Source of the DNA: Sphingomonas bacterium
Lineage (GTDB): Bacteria > Pseudomonadota > Alphaproteobacteria > Sphingomonadales > Sphingomonadaceae
NCBI RefSeq assembly: GCF_903642285.1
Contig: NZ_CAHJWJ010000008.1
Location: 51,678-115,677, forward strand
Reading direction: 5' to 3'
DNA length: 64,000 nucleotides
Shown here: positions 25,397 through 35,314 of the stretch, piece after piece
How positions within the stretch are numbered: position 1 is the first letter of the stretch
Layout: each line of letters starts with the position of its first letter
Translations under genes and position numbers: made by a program
The notes under the pieces: model-generated
Databases searched by the model: none
The model's input: only the letters and a program-made list of their open reading frames with translations
Told to the model about the DNA's origin: nothing

Positions 25397-27406
25397 CTAC
25401 GCCGCATAACGATCGACCGCGTCGCCCAACGTATCGATCAGCGGCGACAGATACTCTTCGAAATGATGCCAGTGATCGACGGCATCGGTGAAGATCGGCT
25501 GGCGGACCTGCTCCGAACTGGCCGTGCGCACCGCCCGCTTGTTCTGCCAGAAGGTGACACAGCCCTCCTCGAACGGCAGCCCCAGATAGGCCAGCATCCG
25601 CGTGATCTCGCCGCGTGTGTTCTTCACCATCTTTTCGTAGATCACGCGGTGCACCGCACCGGGTGCGGCCAGATCGAACGTCGCCATGAGCGCCATGTAA
25701 TCGCGGTAGTAGCGACCGATATCGACCATGTCGTAGGAGTAGGCCTGCCCGCGCGCGAAATGTTGTTTCCAAGCCGAAAAGCAGCACGATATCGGATGAC
25801 GGCGGGCATCGATGACCTTGGCGTTCGGCAGGATCAGCCGGATCAGGCCGACATGCTGCCAATTGTTCGGCATCTTGTCCACGAACAACGGTTTGGCGGT
25901 CTGCCGGTGCGCGCGCGTGCGCTCGATATATTCCTCGCCCAGCCTCCGACAGTCGGCGGCCGAGAGCGAGTCGATCATCGCCTGGAAATCGGGGAATTCC
26001 CGCTCGTCGACTCGCGATTGCAGGCGTCCGGCGATGATCATCATCTCCGACAATTCCATCGTCCCTTCCACCTGGCTGTGGCTGGCGAGGATCTGTTCGA
26101 CGAGCGTCGAGCCCGATCGCGGCAAGCCGACGATGAAGATCGGATCCGGCGCCTGGCAGCCGCCCCGATCCCGTTCGGAGATGAACCCCGCGGTGAACAC
26201 CGCTGCGGTCGCCGCCACCTCGGCGGCGAACTCGTCGGCGTCGTGACGCACCATGGCGCGACGCAGCCGATTGCCCTGCGCGTAATGACGGAATGACGCG
26301 GCATAATCGGCACGGTCCTCCAACGCCTTGCCCAGCGAGAAATGGATGTGGAAGATATCCTCGCCATCAGGCTTCCCGGCCCGTTCCAGTACGGCGAGCG
26401 CCTGTTCCATCGCCGCGATATCGGCGTCGTCCAATCGCACGGTCTTCAGGTTGGCGAGGCTCCACCATGCCTCGCCCATGGTCGGCTGATACGTGACCGC
26501 CTGGCGATAGGAATGGATCGCGTCGGCCTGGTCGCCCAGCGTTTTCTGCACATGGCCGAGATTTTGCCAGAGCTGGGGCTCGTCGGCCTTTTGCGCCAGC
26601 AGGTCCTCATAGATCGCCTTTGCCTGTTCCTGGTGACCCAGCCGCACCATGACCGACGCCATCAGCAGCCGATGACCCGGATGCCTGATCGGCGAGGCGG
26701 TCAGCACGGTCGCCTGCTCCAGCGCTTCGGGGAGGCGATTATTCTGGAGGAGCAGGCGGATGAGAAAATCGCGCGCCATATCGAAGCCCGGTGCCAGCGC
26801 CACCGCCCGTTCGACCAAGACCATCGCGGCGGACATGTCGCCACGACGCCAGTTGATTTCGCCCAGCAGCCGGGTGGCCACCGGATCGTCGCGCGATCGG
26901 GACAGCCGCGCCTCCAGGATCGCCTCGCCATCGGCGAACCGCGCCTCGTTCATCGCGACCGCGGCGTTCAGCAACGCCGGATCGCGCGAAGAAGCGCGGA
27001 CGCCCGACAGATCGGCGCGCCACGCCTGGTCGTCGCGACCGGCCTTGCGGCATTCCCGCGCGAGCAAGAACCATCCGCGGGCGACCATCGGCTGCAATCT
27101 GGTCAGGCGTTCCAGCGCGGCGATCGCCTGTCCGTGCTCGCCTGCCTCGCTCGCGGCCTGCGCCAGTTCCCATACGGCTTCCGGCATGCCCGGCTGGGAC
27201 CGGACCAGATCGGCCATCCGCCGGAGCGCAACACCCGGATCGCCGGCGCGGCGAAGCGCCTGCCCTTCCACCAGCCTGGCAACCGGGTGGCCGGGATCCT
27301 TGCGCAGAATCTCCTGCGCCTGCGTTAGCGCGCGCTGCGGATTCGTTTCGAGTTGGTCGATTGCCTGCGCCAGCGACTCGCTGATGGTGCTCCGTTCGCT
27401 GGTCAT
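25397..27406 (-). CDS. TPR-repeat sulfotransferase family protein
   Basis: A 669-residue protein. The N-terminal 350 residues consist of tetratricopeptide-like repeats (for example LWQNLGHVQKTLGDQADAI and AWWSLANLKTV). The C-terminal part has the PAPS 5'-phosphosulfate loop VGLPRSGSTLVEQILASH, the FVDKMPNNW segment and the 3'-phosphate region DARRHPISCCFSAWKQHF. It should transfer sulfate from PAPS, or be a relative that has taken another role, in the cytoplasm. It is divergent from a large TonB-dependent receptor, a pairing seen often in sphingomonads and Caulobacter relatives. ATG 27406 is preferred over a GTG ten codons before. Confidence 0.85.
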   Translation of the reverse strand: MTSERSTISESLAQAIDQLETNPQRALTQAQEILRKDPGHPVARLVEGQALRRAGDPGVALRRMADLVRSQPGMPEAVWELAQAASEAGEHGQAIAALERLTRLQPMVARGWFLLARECRKAGRDDQAWRADLSGVRASSRDPALLNAAVAMNEARFADGEAILEARLSRSRDDPVATRLLGEINWRRGDMSAAMVLVERAVALAPGFDMARDFLIRLLLQNNRLPEALEQATVLTASPIRHPGHRLLMASVMVRLGHQEQAKAIYEDLLAQKADEPQLWQNLGHVQKTLGDQADAIHSYRQAVTYQPTMGEAWWSLANLKTVRLDDADIAAMEQALAVLERAGKPDGEDIFHIHFSLGKALEDRADYAASFRHYAQGNRLRRAMVRHDADEFAAEVAATAAVFTAGFISERDRGGCQAPDPIFIVGLPRSGSTLVEQILASHSQVEGTMELSEMMIIAGRLQSRVDEREFPDFQAMIDSLSAADCRRLGEEYIERTRAHRQTAKPLFVDKMPNNWQHVGLIRLILPNAKVIDARRHPISCCFSAWKQHFARGQAYSYDMVDIGRYYRDYMALMATFDLAAPGAVHRVIYEKMVKNTRGEITRMLAYLGLPFEEGCVTFWQNKRAVRTASSEQVRQPIFTDAVDHWHHFEEYLSPLIDTLGDAVDRYAA

Positions 27407-27705
27407 TCCGGCCGTGCCTACCCCTTTTGTCCGCACTCACCCACCGCTTCTGGTACCCTTTTTACAACACATCCCTGGTTTTCGTTCCGAGCGGCCTTAG
27501 TGGATTGATCCTGCTTGACAGCATCGCGAAAGTAAATGTTAATCTAAAAACTTGACGGTCGGCCGAGATTGAAGGCTCGCCGTCGACGGGGATGAAATGG
27601 ATCGCGTGCTGATGCTCGCGAGGTGCGCCGGAACTCGGCCCGACTAAAGTCGGGCGAACCGTACGTGCCGGGAGAGGAGATCATATCGAAAAAAGGGGGA
27701 AACGC
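27407..27705. promoter_or_regulatory. Divergent promoter region of sulfotransferase and TonB receptor
   Basis: A 299-base region, visibly richer in A/T than its flanks. On the plus strand TTGACA at 27515-27520 could be a -35 box, with only a weak -10 (TTAATC) 18 bases later. AAAGGGGGAAA before 27706 is the receptor ribosome site. No operator palindrome stands out. Confidence 0.4.
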
Positions 27706-30384
27706 ATGATCAACTCCACTCGCCGGCAACTATCGTCCACGGCTCTGCTGCTGAGCGCGACAATCCTCACACCGGTCGCGGCCGCCACCGCGCAAGCGCA
27801 AGTCGCCGCGCCGCCGACGATGACAACCGTCGCCGCGCAAACGCAAACGTCCGACCCCATCCCGACCGATCAATCGATCGGCGATATTGTCGTTACCGCG
27901 ACTCGCCGATCGGAAAGCATCCAGAAGGTGCCGATCTCCATGGAGGCGCTAGGCGCGGATACGCTGGAGGAGCGACAGGTCAAGGGGCTGACCGACGTCG
28001 CCGCCTTGCTACCATCCGTGTCGTTCGCCGGGATCGGGCCGGGCCGCAACACCGTCTATTTTCGCGGCATCGTTCCGGCGGGCGGCAATTACGCATCCGT
28101 CGGCTATTATCTCGACGATATCCCGATCTTCGGCACCGGGGTGCCGGATATCCATGTCTACGACATCGAACGCGTGGAAGCATTGTCCGGCCCGCAGGGC
28201 ACGCTGTTCGGTGCCGGTTCGCTGGCAGGCACCATCCGCTTCATCACCAACAAGCCCAAGATCGGCGTCTTCGAATTCGGTTACGACACCGAAGGCAGTA
28301 AATATGGCGATGGCAATTTCGGTGGCCAAATCGAATCGTACGTCAATATCCCCGTGAACGACAAGATAGCGATCCGCGCGATGGGTTTTTATCGCCATGA
28401 CGGCGGCTATATCGACAACAAACCGAATAATGGGAAATTCAACGACGGCAGCTCGTCCGTGCTGAACCTGGGCGATAACAATCCCGCCACGTCGTACAAG
28501 CTGGACAACTCCTCGATCGCGAAGGACAATTACAATCCGATTTATGAATATGGCGGCCGCATCCAGCTCTTGTGGCAGATGGCACCCGGCTGGGATATAA
28601 CGCCGGAGATCACCGCGCAGCGGCAGATCTCGTACGGCTATTTCGGCTATGATCCCCGGGTCGGCGATCTGGATGTCCATGATTACGATCTGACCCGGCA
28701 GGACGACAAATGGTACCAGGCCGAACTGGCGATCCATGGTCATATCGGCGATTGGGATGTCGTCTCCTCGACCGGCTATTTCCAGCGCAAGACGAACCTG
28801 CGTAACGATTACACCTATTACACGGTGACGTACGACCGCTTCGGGCCAAACTATGAAAATTACCTGCAGTTCTTCAACAAGAGCGGCTGTACCGGATCAG
28901 GCGTCACCCTGAAATGCAACACGCTCATCAACCCGACGCAATATTATCATGCGACCACCACGAAGAATACCTTCACCCAGGAAGCCCGTGTGACTACGCC
29001 GAAGAGCTGGCCGTTCGACGTGACCGCGGGCGGTTTCTTCCAGTATCAAAAACAGGAGAACAACAATTATTACGCCATCCATGGCTTAGACCAGATTGCG
29101 GGCTATACCGAAGCGGGTGGAGGCGATAGCAATCCGGCGGGGTTCGGCATTCCCGTCTCGCAGGGTGGTACGCTGGTCCCCGGATCACCGGCGGTGAAGC
29201 AGGACGGCTTCTACATCAACGAGAGCAACCAATATTATCACGACGAAGCGATCTTCGCCGAGGGTCATTATAATATCACGCCCAAGTTGAAGTTCACTGG
29301 CGGGATCCGGTATTTCTGGACCAGCTACAAAGTGTTGGGCTTCAGCGGGGTAGCGGGTTCCGCGGGAAATACGGTCACGTCGCTCTATGTCCCCACCGGC
29401 ACCTATGGCTGCCCGCTCCCGCTGCCCGCCGCGCGACTGCAATGCCTGAACTCGAATTTTGCAGCACCAGACGAAGTGGGCCGTTATAGCGAGCATGGCG
29501 AAACGCACAAAGTCGCGCTGGCCTGGCAATTCGATCCGTCGAAGATGGTGTACGCTAATTACTCGACCGGCTTCCGCCCGGGCGGGTTCAATCGACCACT
29601 CCGCATCAGGAACATCGGCGTCGCGACCGTTCCGCCTTATAAGTCGGAGACACTCACCAATTATGAAGTGGGCGTAAAGACGACGTGGCATAATATCTTC
29701 AGGTTCAATGCCGCGGCCTATTTGGAGCGATGGGACAACATCCAGTATAGCGTCGTCGTCTCTGGCACCCAGGGCGCGGGGATCACCGGCAACGCCGGTA
29801 AGGCACAGGTGAAAGGTGTCGAATACGATGCCGACCTCAAGCTCGGCAAGTTCACGATCTCGACATCGGGGGCCTATAATGATGCCCGGCTGAAAGGAAA
29901 CTTCTGCAACTTCGCCTTCAACCCGACGACCTTGTCGATCTCGCAATTGCCCAGTTGCACGCTCGGCCAGACGGTAGCCGGCTCCAGCCCGCCCACGCCG
30001 CAGGTCGCGGCCGCCGACGGCACTCGCCTGCCCCGTCAGCCGCAGTTCAAGGGCACGTCGTCGATCCGCTACGACACGATGCTCGGCAGCTACCGCGCCT
30101 ATCTTCAGGGCGCGGCCTTGTATCAGACCGGCGCGACGCAGGATTTGAACGTGTATGACGATGCGTTGCTGGGCGATACGCCAGGTTTCATGTCCTTCGA
30201 TTTTTCGGGTGGACTGAAGAAAGGCAACACGACCATCGAGCTGTTCATTGATAACGCCTTCGACAAACGGGGCCAGCTGACGAAGAACACGTTCTGCACG
30301 ATCACGTTCTGCTCTAATTCCTCCCGGACCTTTATCATCAAGCCACAATATTTCGGCTTGCGGTTCGGTCAGCATTTCAAATGA
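27706..30384 (+). CDS. Large TonB-dependent receptor
   Basis: An 892-residue receptor with signal peptide (LSSTALLLSATILTPVAAAT), TonB box and plug (SIGDIVVTATRRSESIQKVP; GPQGTLFGAGSLAGTIRFI) and a long barrel with many Tyr/Asn-rich strands, ending LRFGQHFK. It is longer than the receptor at 5900-8149, mainly in the extracellular loops. The strong purine-rich RBS supports the ATG. Its substrate is unknown; the divergent TPR-sulfotransferase is the only partner. Confidence 0.9.
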   Translation: MINSTRRQLSSTALLLSATILTPVAAATAQAQVAAPPTMTTVAAQTQTSDPIPTDQSIGDIVVTATRRSESIQKVPISMEALGADTLEERQVKGLTDVAALLPSVSFAGIGPGRNTVYFRGIVPAGGNYASVGYYLDDIPIFGTGVPDIHVYDIERVEALSGPQGTLFGAGSLAGTIRFITNKPKIGVFEFGYDTEGSKYGDGNFGGQIESYVNIPVNDKIAIRAMGFYRHDGGYIDNKPNNGKFNDGSSSVLNLGDNNPATSYKLDNSSIAKDNYNPIYEYGGRIQLLWQMAPGWDITPEITAQRQISYGYFGYDPRVGDLDVHDYDLTRQDDKWYQAELAIHGHIGDWDVVSSTGYFQRKTNLRNDYTYYTVTYDRFGPNYENYLQFFNKSGCTGSGVTLKCNTLINPTQYYHATTTKNTFTQEARVTTPKSWPFDVTAGGFFQYQKQENNNYYAIHGLDQIAGYTEAGGGDSNPAGFGIPVSQGGTLVPGSPAVKQDGFYINESNQYYHDEAIFAEGHYNITPKLKFTGGIRYFWTSYKVLGFSGVAGSAGNTVTSLYVPTGTYGCPLPLPAARLQCLNSNFAAPDEVGRYSEHGETHKVALAWQFDPSKMVYANYSTGFRPGGFNRPLRIRNIGVATVPPYKSETLTNYEVGVKTTWHNIFRFNAAAYLERWDNIQYSVVVSGTQGAGITGNAGKAQVKGVEYDADLKLGKFTISTSGAYNDARLKGNFCNFAFNPTTLSISQLPSCTLGQTVAGSSPPTPQVAAADGTRLPRQPQFKGTSSIRYDTMLGSYRAYLQGAALYQTGATQDLNVYDDALLGDTPGFMSFDFSGGLKKGNTTIELFIDNAFDKRGQLTKNTFCTITFCSNSSRTFIIKPQYFGLRFGQHFK

Positions 30385-30625
30385 GGAACAGGCATCGATA
30401 CGGCTGGAGACTCATTTCTTGAGCCGTTGAGAGACCAGGCGGTCGTTCCACCTGATCCAGCGCGGCCCTCCAGCCGGCTAGGTCAGGTGGATGAACGAAC
30501 ATGAGGTAATTGCGGAAGCGAGCTACCCCGATCAGGGATGAGGTGGAGAAGGTGGCTGTTCCCCGATAGAGGAGGTGCGGGCTCACGACTGACAGCCGGG
30601 CCCATACATCGGACGGAGAACAGCC
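30385..30625. other. Gap with probable left end of an IS110 remnant
   Basis: No gene is seen. The second half with GGAGAACAGCC before 30626 is likely IS110 non-coding end DNA, since the transposase remnant starts there. Confidence 0.4.
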
Positions 30626-31122
30626 ATGGGTGAGTATATCGGGCTCGACGTATCGTTGAAAGAGACAGCCGTTTCGATCCGGCGCGGTGCCAAGCGGGTG
30701 TGGCGTGGCAAGTGCCTTTCAGACCCAGCGGCTATTGCCGCTCTGATCCGCAAGCATGCCGTCTGCCGAGCGGGTGGTGTTCGAGACGGGCCGCTCTCGG
30801 TGTGGTTCTACCATGCCCTGAGCGCGCAAGGACTGCCGGCGATCTGCATCGACGCACGCCACGCGAAGGCGGCGCTCGACATGGCCCAACGAGACGGACG
30901 CCAACGACGCGGATGACCTGGCGCACCTGGCCGAGGTCGGCTTCTACCGCGAGGTGCGGGTGAAGGGCTTCGACAGCATGCTTTCACGCACGCTGATTGC
31001 GGCGCGCACGAAGCTCGTCCGGGCGACGCTGGACATAGCAAGCCAGATCCGCGGGCTGATGCAGACGTTCGGGCTGATCGTGCCGCGTGGCATCGGCGGC
31101 AAGTTCGAGGCGAACGCTCGCT
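30626..31122 (+). pseudogene. IS110-family transposase, frameshifted and truncated
   Basis: It starts well (MGEYIGLDVSLKETAVSIRRG) and has GPLSVWFYHALSAQGLPAIC and ARHAKAALDMA, then breaks at about 30880 and goes on in another frame with DADDLAHLAEVGFYREVRVKG and QTFGLIVPRG. A local frameshift is also visible around 30765-30785. It stops at GGKFEANARW where IS256 sequence follows. It belongs to another IS110 subtype than the element at position 1. Confidence 0.8.
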
Positions 31123-31176
31123 GGGCCTGTCAGGATTTCCGTGTGGGCGGGCATAATGGGTACGAGGAGTTCCCCT

Positions 31177-31620
31177 ATGTCACGACGCAAAGAACCGACG
31201 ATACCGAACGCGCTACTCGACCAGCTGCTGGCGGGCGGCACGGCCAGCGCTGCCTTTGAACAAGGTGGCTTGCTGGAGTCTCTGAAGAAGGCGCTGACCG
31301 AGCGCGCGTTGAATGCCGAGATGGACCATCACCTCGCCGGCGATGACGGCGCAGGCAACACGCGCAACGGCTACGGTCGGAAGACCGTGATGACCGATAC
31401 CGGCAAGCTGGCGATCGACGTACCGCGCGATTGCCAGGCGAGCTTCGACCCGCAGCTGATTGCCAAGTACCAGCGCCGCTTCCCCGGCTTCGATGAGAAG
31501 ATCGTGTCGATGTACGCACGGGGCATGAGCACCTGCGAGATCACGGGGCACCTGCACGATCTGTACGGCATCGATGTCTCGCCCGACCTGATCAGCACGG
31601 TGACGGACGCGGTGCTCGAC
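31177..31620 (+). pseudogene. IS256-family transposase, N-terminal fragment
   Basis: From the ATG at 31177 the frame reads SRRKEPTIPNALLDQLL, EMDHHLAGDDGAGNTRNGYG and FDEKIVSMYARGMSTCEITG, the standard N-terminal third of IS256 Mutator-type transposases. After VTDAVLDE it is lost near 31620 and the DDE catalytic domain is missing. It is truncated by the IS481 remnant on the other strand. Confidence 0.85.
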
Positions 31621-31654
31621 GAGAGATCGTCACCTGGCAGCAGCGGCCGCTGGA

Positions 31655-31897
31655 TCCGGTCTATGGCGGCGGAACGCCACCACCACGGCCTCTTCCTCGA
31701 TCGTCAGCGTCGTGGACCTGGGTTCCTTGGGGCCGGTCCGCAGATCGGCCGTAGACGTCCGCTTGCGCCACTTGATGGATCGTCTTCTGGTTGACGCCAT
31801 GCCTCCGGGCCAGCGCTCTCAGGCTCTCTTGACTATACTGTATCGCTCGACGGACGATCTCTGTCGTCGTGGCGCTCCCATGTAGAACCTGGCCCAT
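31655..31897 (-). pseudogene. IS481-family transposase, N-terminal fragment
   Basis: On the minus strand MGQVLHGSATTTEIVRRAIQ, the HTH with LRALARRHGVNQKTIHQ and, after a frameshift near 31760, RTGPKEPRSTTLT and VVVAFRRH. This is the N-terminal start of IS481 transposases. The catalytic part is gone where it meets IS256 DNA. Confidence 0.8.
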
Positions 31898-31937
31898 AGT
31901 GCATCCTTCCACTCGCTCGCGGATAATGCACCATCAA

Positions 31938-33205
31938 TCACCGGGACCAAACATCTATACGTTCGCTGATGCGTTCAGCGACCTGTCTTGCCGGCTCATG
32001 TTGAACATGAGCGTAGATCGCCGTGGAACGCGGATTGGAGTGAGCTAATTGCCCCGGCGAAGGCCATCGCTTCCCCGGAGGATATCGTCGTTGAACCCAT
32101 CGTATGGCGAAGCGTATGAGGCGAAACACCCGGCAAATTGGCCTTCGCTATCGCGTGCTTCCAAGGCGTCTTGTATCCCTGGAAAAACCCCTCGCCCAAC
32201 TCCGTCGGGAAGACATAGTCCGATCCGTCGACCCGGGTAACGCCGCGCAGAACCGCGATTGCCGCGATACCAAGCGGGCGCACCGATTTTTCCGGTTTTC
32301 GAATCGGCAAGCCGCAGGCAGCCATGCTCGAAATCGATCTCGTCCCGCTTGAGCCCCGCGATTTCATCCCGTCGACACTCCGTCAGTGCCACAGTCGCAT
32401 GATATCTAGGGCCTTGGTGTTCGTGCCTTTTGCGGCAAGCCCGTCGATCGCCTCTCGGAGCCGCTGGACTTCCAGCAGCGTCAGGTATCGTTCCTTGCGA
32501 TTGTCGGTCTTGCGAACTGCCGCCTTCTCGCATGGGTTACGATCGACGACTTCGTGCCGGATCGCGAAGCTGAAAACGGCGGACAGATCACGAAAGACCT
32601 TTCGAGCCGCGCGGTCGCCACCCTTCGCTGTGACGATCCGCCGTGGCCCCAGCTTTTCCTGTTTGGCCGTCTTACCTTCGGTAACATCCTTGAAGAAGCG
32701 CTCGATCTCACCTGCAGTGACCTCGCCAGCCACACGGCACCCCAAAAGCGGCACTACGTGGTGCCGCAAGCGCGCGATCGTGTAGGCCTTCGTACGCTCC
32801 TTCATGGGAAAGCCCTGACGCTTTCCCCGTTGAATGTAGCAGCCCTCCCTCTCGTAGAGGTCGACCAGCGCTGCCATCTTCATCCGACGCCGCTGCTCCT
32901 TCACGTTGGACGCAGGTGTCCTCGCCGACCGCGACGCCGCCGAGAATGACTTTTGCCTTCCGGCGAGCAAGCTCTGGGGTGAGCGGACCATGGCGGCCAA
33001 TCGTCACCACCTTCTGCTCAGCCTGGCCACCGCCGCCATTCCCACGGTACTTCGCTATGAAGGTCTTGGTCCCGCTCGGCTCGACCCGCAGGCCGAAGCC
33101 GGGCAGATCACTGTCCCAGAGATGATAGCGGCGGGGCTGCTTCCCCGCGTCGTTGCAGAGTCGATTCGTCAATGCTGTGCTGCTACGTCTTACCATGGGT
33201 TGCAT
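31938..33205 (-). pseudogene. Tyrosine integrase, broken by several frameshifts
   Basis: Consecutive pieces in different frames give a complete P4-like integrase: arm-binding part (DSDLPGFGLRVEPSGTKTF) from 33205, core-binding part (AYTIARLRHHVVPLLG) about 32950-32400, catalytic Arg piece (ALTECRRDEIAGLKRDEI, then SKTGK), SPHTLRHTMGS, and the final LAHSNPRSTAIYAHV with the Tyr nucleophile. At least four shifts are needed. The gene lies next to a tRNA-Gly fragment, just as the intact integrase lies next to a tRNA-Thr fragment. Confidence 0.85.
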
Positions 33206-33358
33206 CCAAGGTTGCGACCGTCAGACACCACGTAGCCACCACGCCGACCGGAAAGTTGGATATGGGTATGCTATTGTCGGCGACTGAAATCAACCAACTA
33301 CATGATTAAGCGTAGAAAATCGTAGAGTCGGATATGTACGAATTGGCCCTAAGCAATT

Positions 33359-33403
33359 TTGCCAAGGTTGGGGTCGAGGGTTCGAATCCCTTCGCCCGCT
33401 CCA
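33359..33403 (+). other. att site: 3' fragment of tRNA-Gly(GCC)
   Basis: From the anticodon loop (TTGCCAA) through the T arm (GGTTCGAATCC) to CTCCA this is the 3' part of tRNA-Gly(GCC). The bases before 33359 do not give the 5' half. It marks the junction between accessory DNA and the core chromosome, which begins with the DUF72 gene. The intact tRNA-Gly should be on the far side of the island. Confidence 0.75.
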
Positions 33404-33533
33404 GCCGCCGCCGAGATTTAGCGAAGCTGAAGCGCGATCAACGGCGGCCCGGTCGGCAGCGCCCGGCGCTGACCGACGACGCGGCTTCGCCGCGGCGCTC
33501 CACACCCATCGAACACCAAGCTATACCCACCCG

Positions 33534-34334
33534 ATGAGCAACGCAGCGATTCGCGTCGGTATCGGCGGCTGGACCTACGAACCCTGGCGCGGGACATTCT
33601 ATCCCGACAAATGGCCGCAGAAGCGCGAACTCGATTACGCCGCGAACCATGTCACCGCGATCGAGATCAACGGCACCTATTATGGCAGCCAGAAACCGGC
33701 GACCTTCGCAGCCTGGGCGAAGGCGGTGCCCGACGGGTTCGTCTTTTCGCTGAAAGCGTCGCGCTATTGCACCAACCGCAAGATATTGTCCGAGGCGGGC
33801 GAGTCGATCGCGCGCTTCGCCGGGCAGGGGATCGTCGAACTAGGTGACAAGCTCGGCCCGATCCTGTGGCAGTTCATGGCGACCAAGACATTCGATGCGG
33901 ACGATTTCGCGGCGTTCCTGAAGCTGTTGCCCGCCAAGCAGGACGGCCTGTCGCTCCGCCACGCGGTGCAGGTCCGGCATGACAGTTTCGCGGTCCCCGA
34001 ATTCGTCGCGATGTGCCGCGAAGCCGGCGTCGCCGTCGTCTTCGCCGATTCCGCGGACTATCCGGCCATCGCCGATGTGACCGCGGATTTCGTCTATGCG
34101 CGGCTCGAACAGGCCGAGGAACGGTTCGTCGCCGGCTATGCCCCGCAGGCGCTGGACGGCTGGGCGACCGCCGCGACGATCTGGGCGGCGGGCGGGCGAC
34201 CCGACGGGCTGGCTTATGTCGAGGACAAGGCCCCGGTCCGGCAACCCCGCGATACCTTCCTGTTCTTCATCAACGGTGCAAAGGTCCGCGCGCCGCAAGG
34301 AGCGATGGCGCTGATCGAGCGGATCGGTACCTAG
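33534..34334 (+). CDS. DUF72 family protein
   Basis: A 266-residue TIM-barrel-like protein. It starts RVGIGGWTYEPWRGTFYP and has EINGTYYGSQKP, FSLKASRY and QFMATK, all usual for DUF72 (YecE). The role of this family is not known. It is the first core gene after the tRNA-Gly junction and converges with the mitofilin-like gene, with overlapping ends. Confidence 0.88.
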   Translation: MSNAAIRVGIGGWTYEPWRGTFYPDKWPQKRELDYAANHVTAIEINGTYYGSQKPATFAAWAKAVPDGFVFSLKASRYCTNRKILSEAGESIARFAGQGIVELGDKLGPILWQFMATKTFDADDFAAFLKLLPAKQDGLSLRHAVQVRHDSFAVPEFVAMCREAGVAVVFADSADYPAIADVTADFVYARLEQAEERFVAGYAPQALDGWATAATIWAAGGRPDGLAYVEDKAPVRQPRDTFLFFINGAKVRAPQGAMALIERIGT

Positions 34335-35284
34335 CGGGTCGCCATCGGCGGCACCGCCGCGTTCGCCCCCTGGGGTCCGGTGGCAGGACCGGGCTTCACC
34401 GCCGGCTGGGACGTCCCCGCCGGCTGGGGCGGTGCCGCGACCGGCTGGCCGAGGATGGCGGCGTTGTCGATCGCATCGAGCGCCTGGCGGACCAATATAT
34501 AGCGCCGCGCCGCGGTCATCCAGTTGGCGGCGGTTCCCGCCCCCGGCAGGCCCGCCACTTCGCCGCGTGCCGCATCGACCTGCCCGCCGTCGAGCAACCG
34601 CCGTGCGCGCGCCAGCCGATCGACCGGCAGCGGCGACGGCGTCCCGGCCCGGCGCAGGACCACCAGGTTCGCCAACAACCGGTCGAGACTGTCGCTCCAA
34701 TGCGCGTCGCTGCGTCCGGTCGCCAGATCGGCCCCGATCCCGTCCAGCCCCTGGCGAAGATCGTCCAGCGTCACCGGCGCGCGCGACGCCTGCAGCACGA
34801 TCGCGACCGCGCGCGGTTGCGACTGGCCGAAGCGCACGCGCAACTGTTCCTCGAGATAGCCGAGCGCGGTGCCGCGATCGATCGCGCGCCGGGCCGCCGC
34901 CGCCACGAGCACCGATTCGGCGCGCGCCGCCTCGCCGCCTGCCGCCACCGCATCCTCCGAGACCGTCGCGGTGCGCACTTCCAGTCCGGTCAGTTGCGCG
35001 GCGAGCGTCGCCTCCCGCGTCGCCAGCAGCGCCGGGTCTGCCGGCACCGGCGTCGCGGCGGTATCGCCGGGGCCAAGCGGTTGGGCCGGCTGGAAATCCG
35101 AATTGCCCGTCCGCACCGCCGCCGCCGCATTGGTCGCAACCGGCGCGCCGAACCAGCGGACGCGCTGCACCGCGACGATGGTCAGCGCGATCCCGGCGAG
35201 CAGACCAAGCGCGACCATCGCGATCGGCAGCCCGATCCGGGGTCGGCGGGCACGCGAAGTCTCGGTCGATCGGTAGCCGTCCAT
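34331..35284 (-). CDS. Membrane-anchored mitofilin-like protein downstream of hemD
   Basis: A 317-residue protein with one N-terminal membrane segment (IGLPIAMVALGLLAGIALTIV), then a Pro/Ala-rich and helical periplasmic part. Genes of this kind follow hemD in many alphaproteobacteria and are annotated as mitofilin/HemX-like (COG4223). The sequence fits by position and layout, but has no catalytic motif. The C-terminus is Pro-rich. Confidence 0.65.
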   Translation of the reverse strand: MDGYRSTETSRARRPRIGLPIAMVALGLLAGIALTIVAVQRVRWFGAPVATNAAAAVRTGNSDFQPAQPLGPGDTAATPVPADPALLATREATLAAQLTGLEVRTATVSEDAVAAGGEAARAESVLVAAAARRAIDRGTALGYLEEQLRVRFGQSQPRAVAIVLQASRAPVTLDDLRQGLDGIGADLATGRSDAHWSDSLDRLLANLVVLRRAGTPSPLPVDRLARARRLLDGGQVDAARGEVAGLPGAGTAANWMTAARRYILVRQALDAIDNAAILGQPVAAPPQPAGTSQPAVKPGPATGPQGANAAVPPMATR

Positions 35285-35314
35285 AGCCGCTTATCCCCGT
35301 CCCGGTGGCAACGG

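Noticed and set aside
33359..33403. Intact tRNA-Gly gene
   Set aside because: The 5' half is missing; only the segment from the anticodon loop on can be matched.
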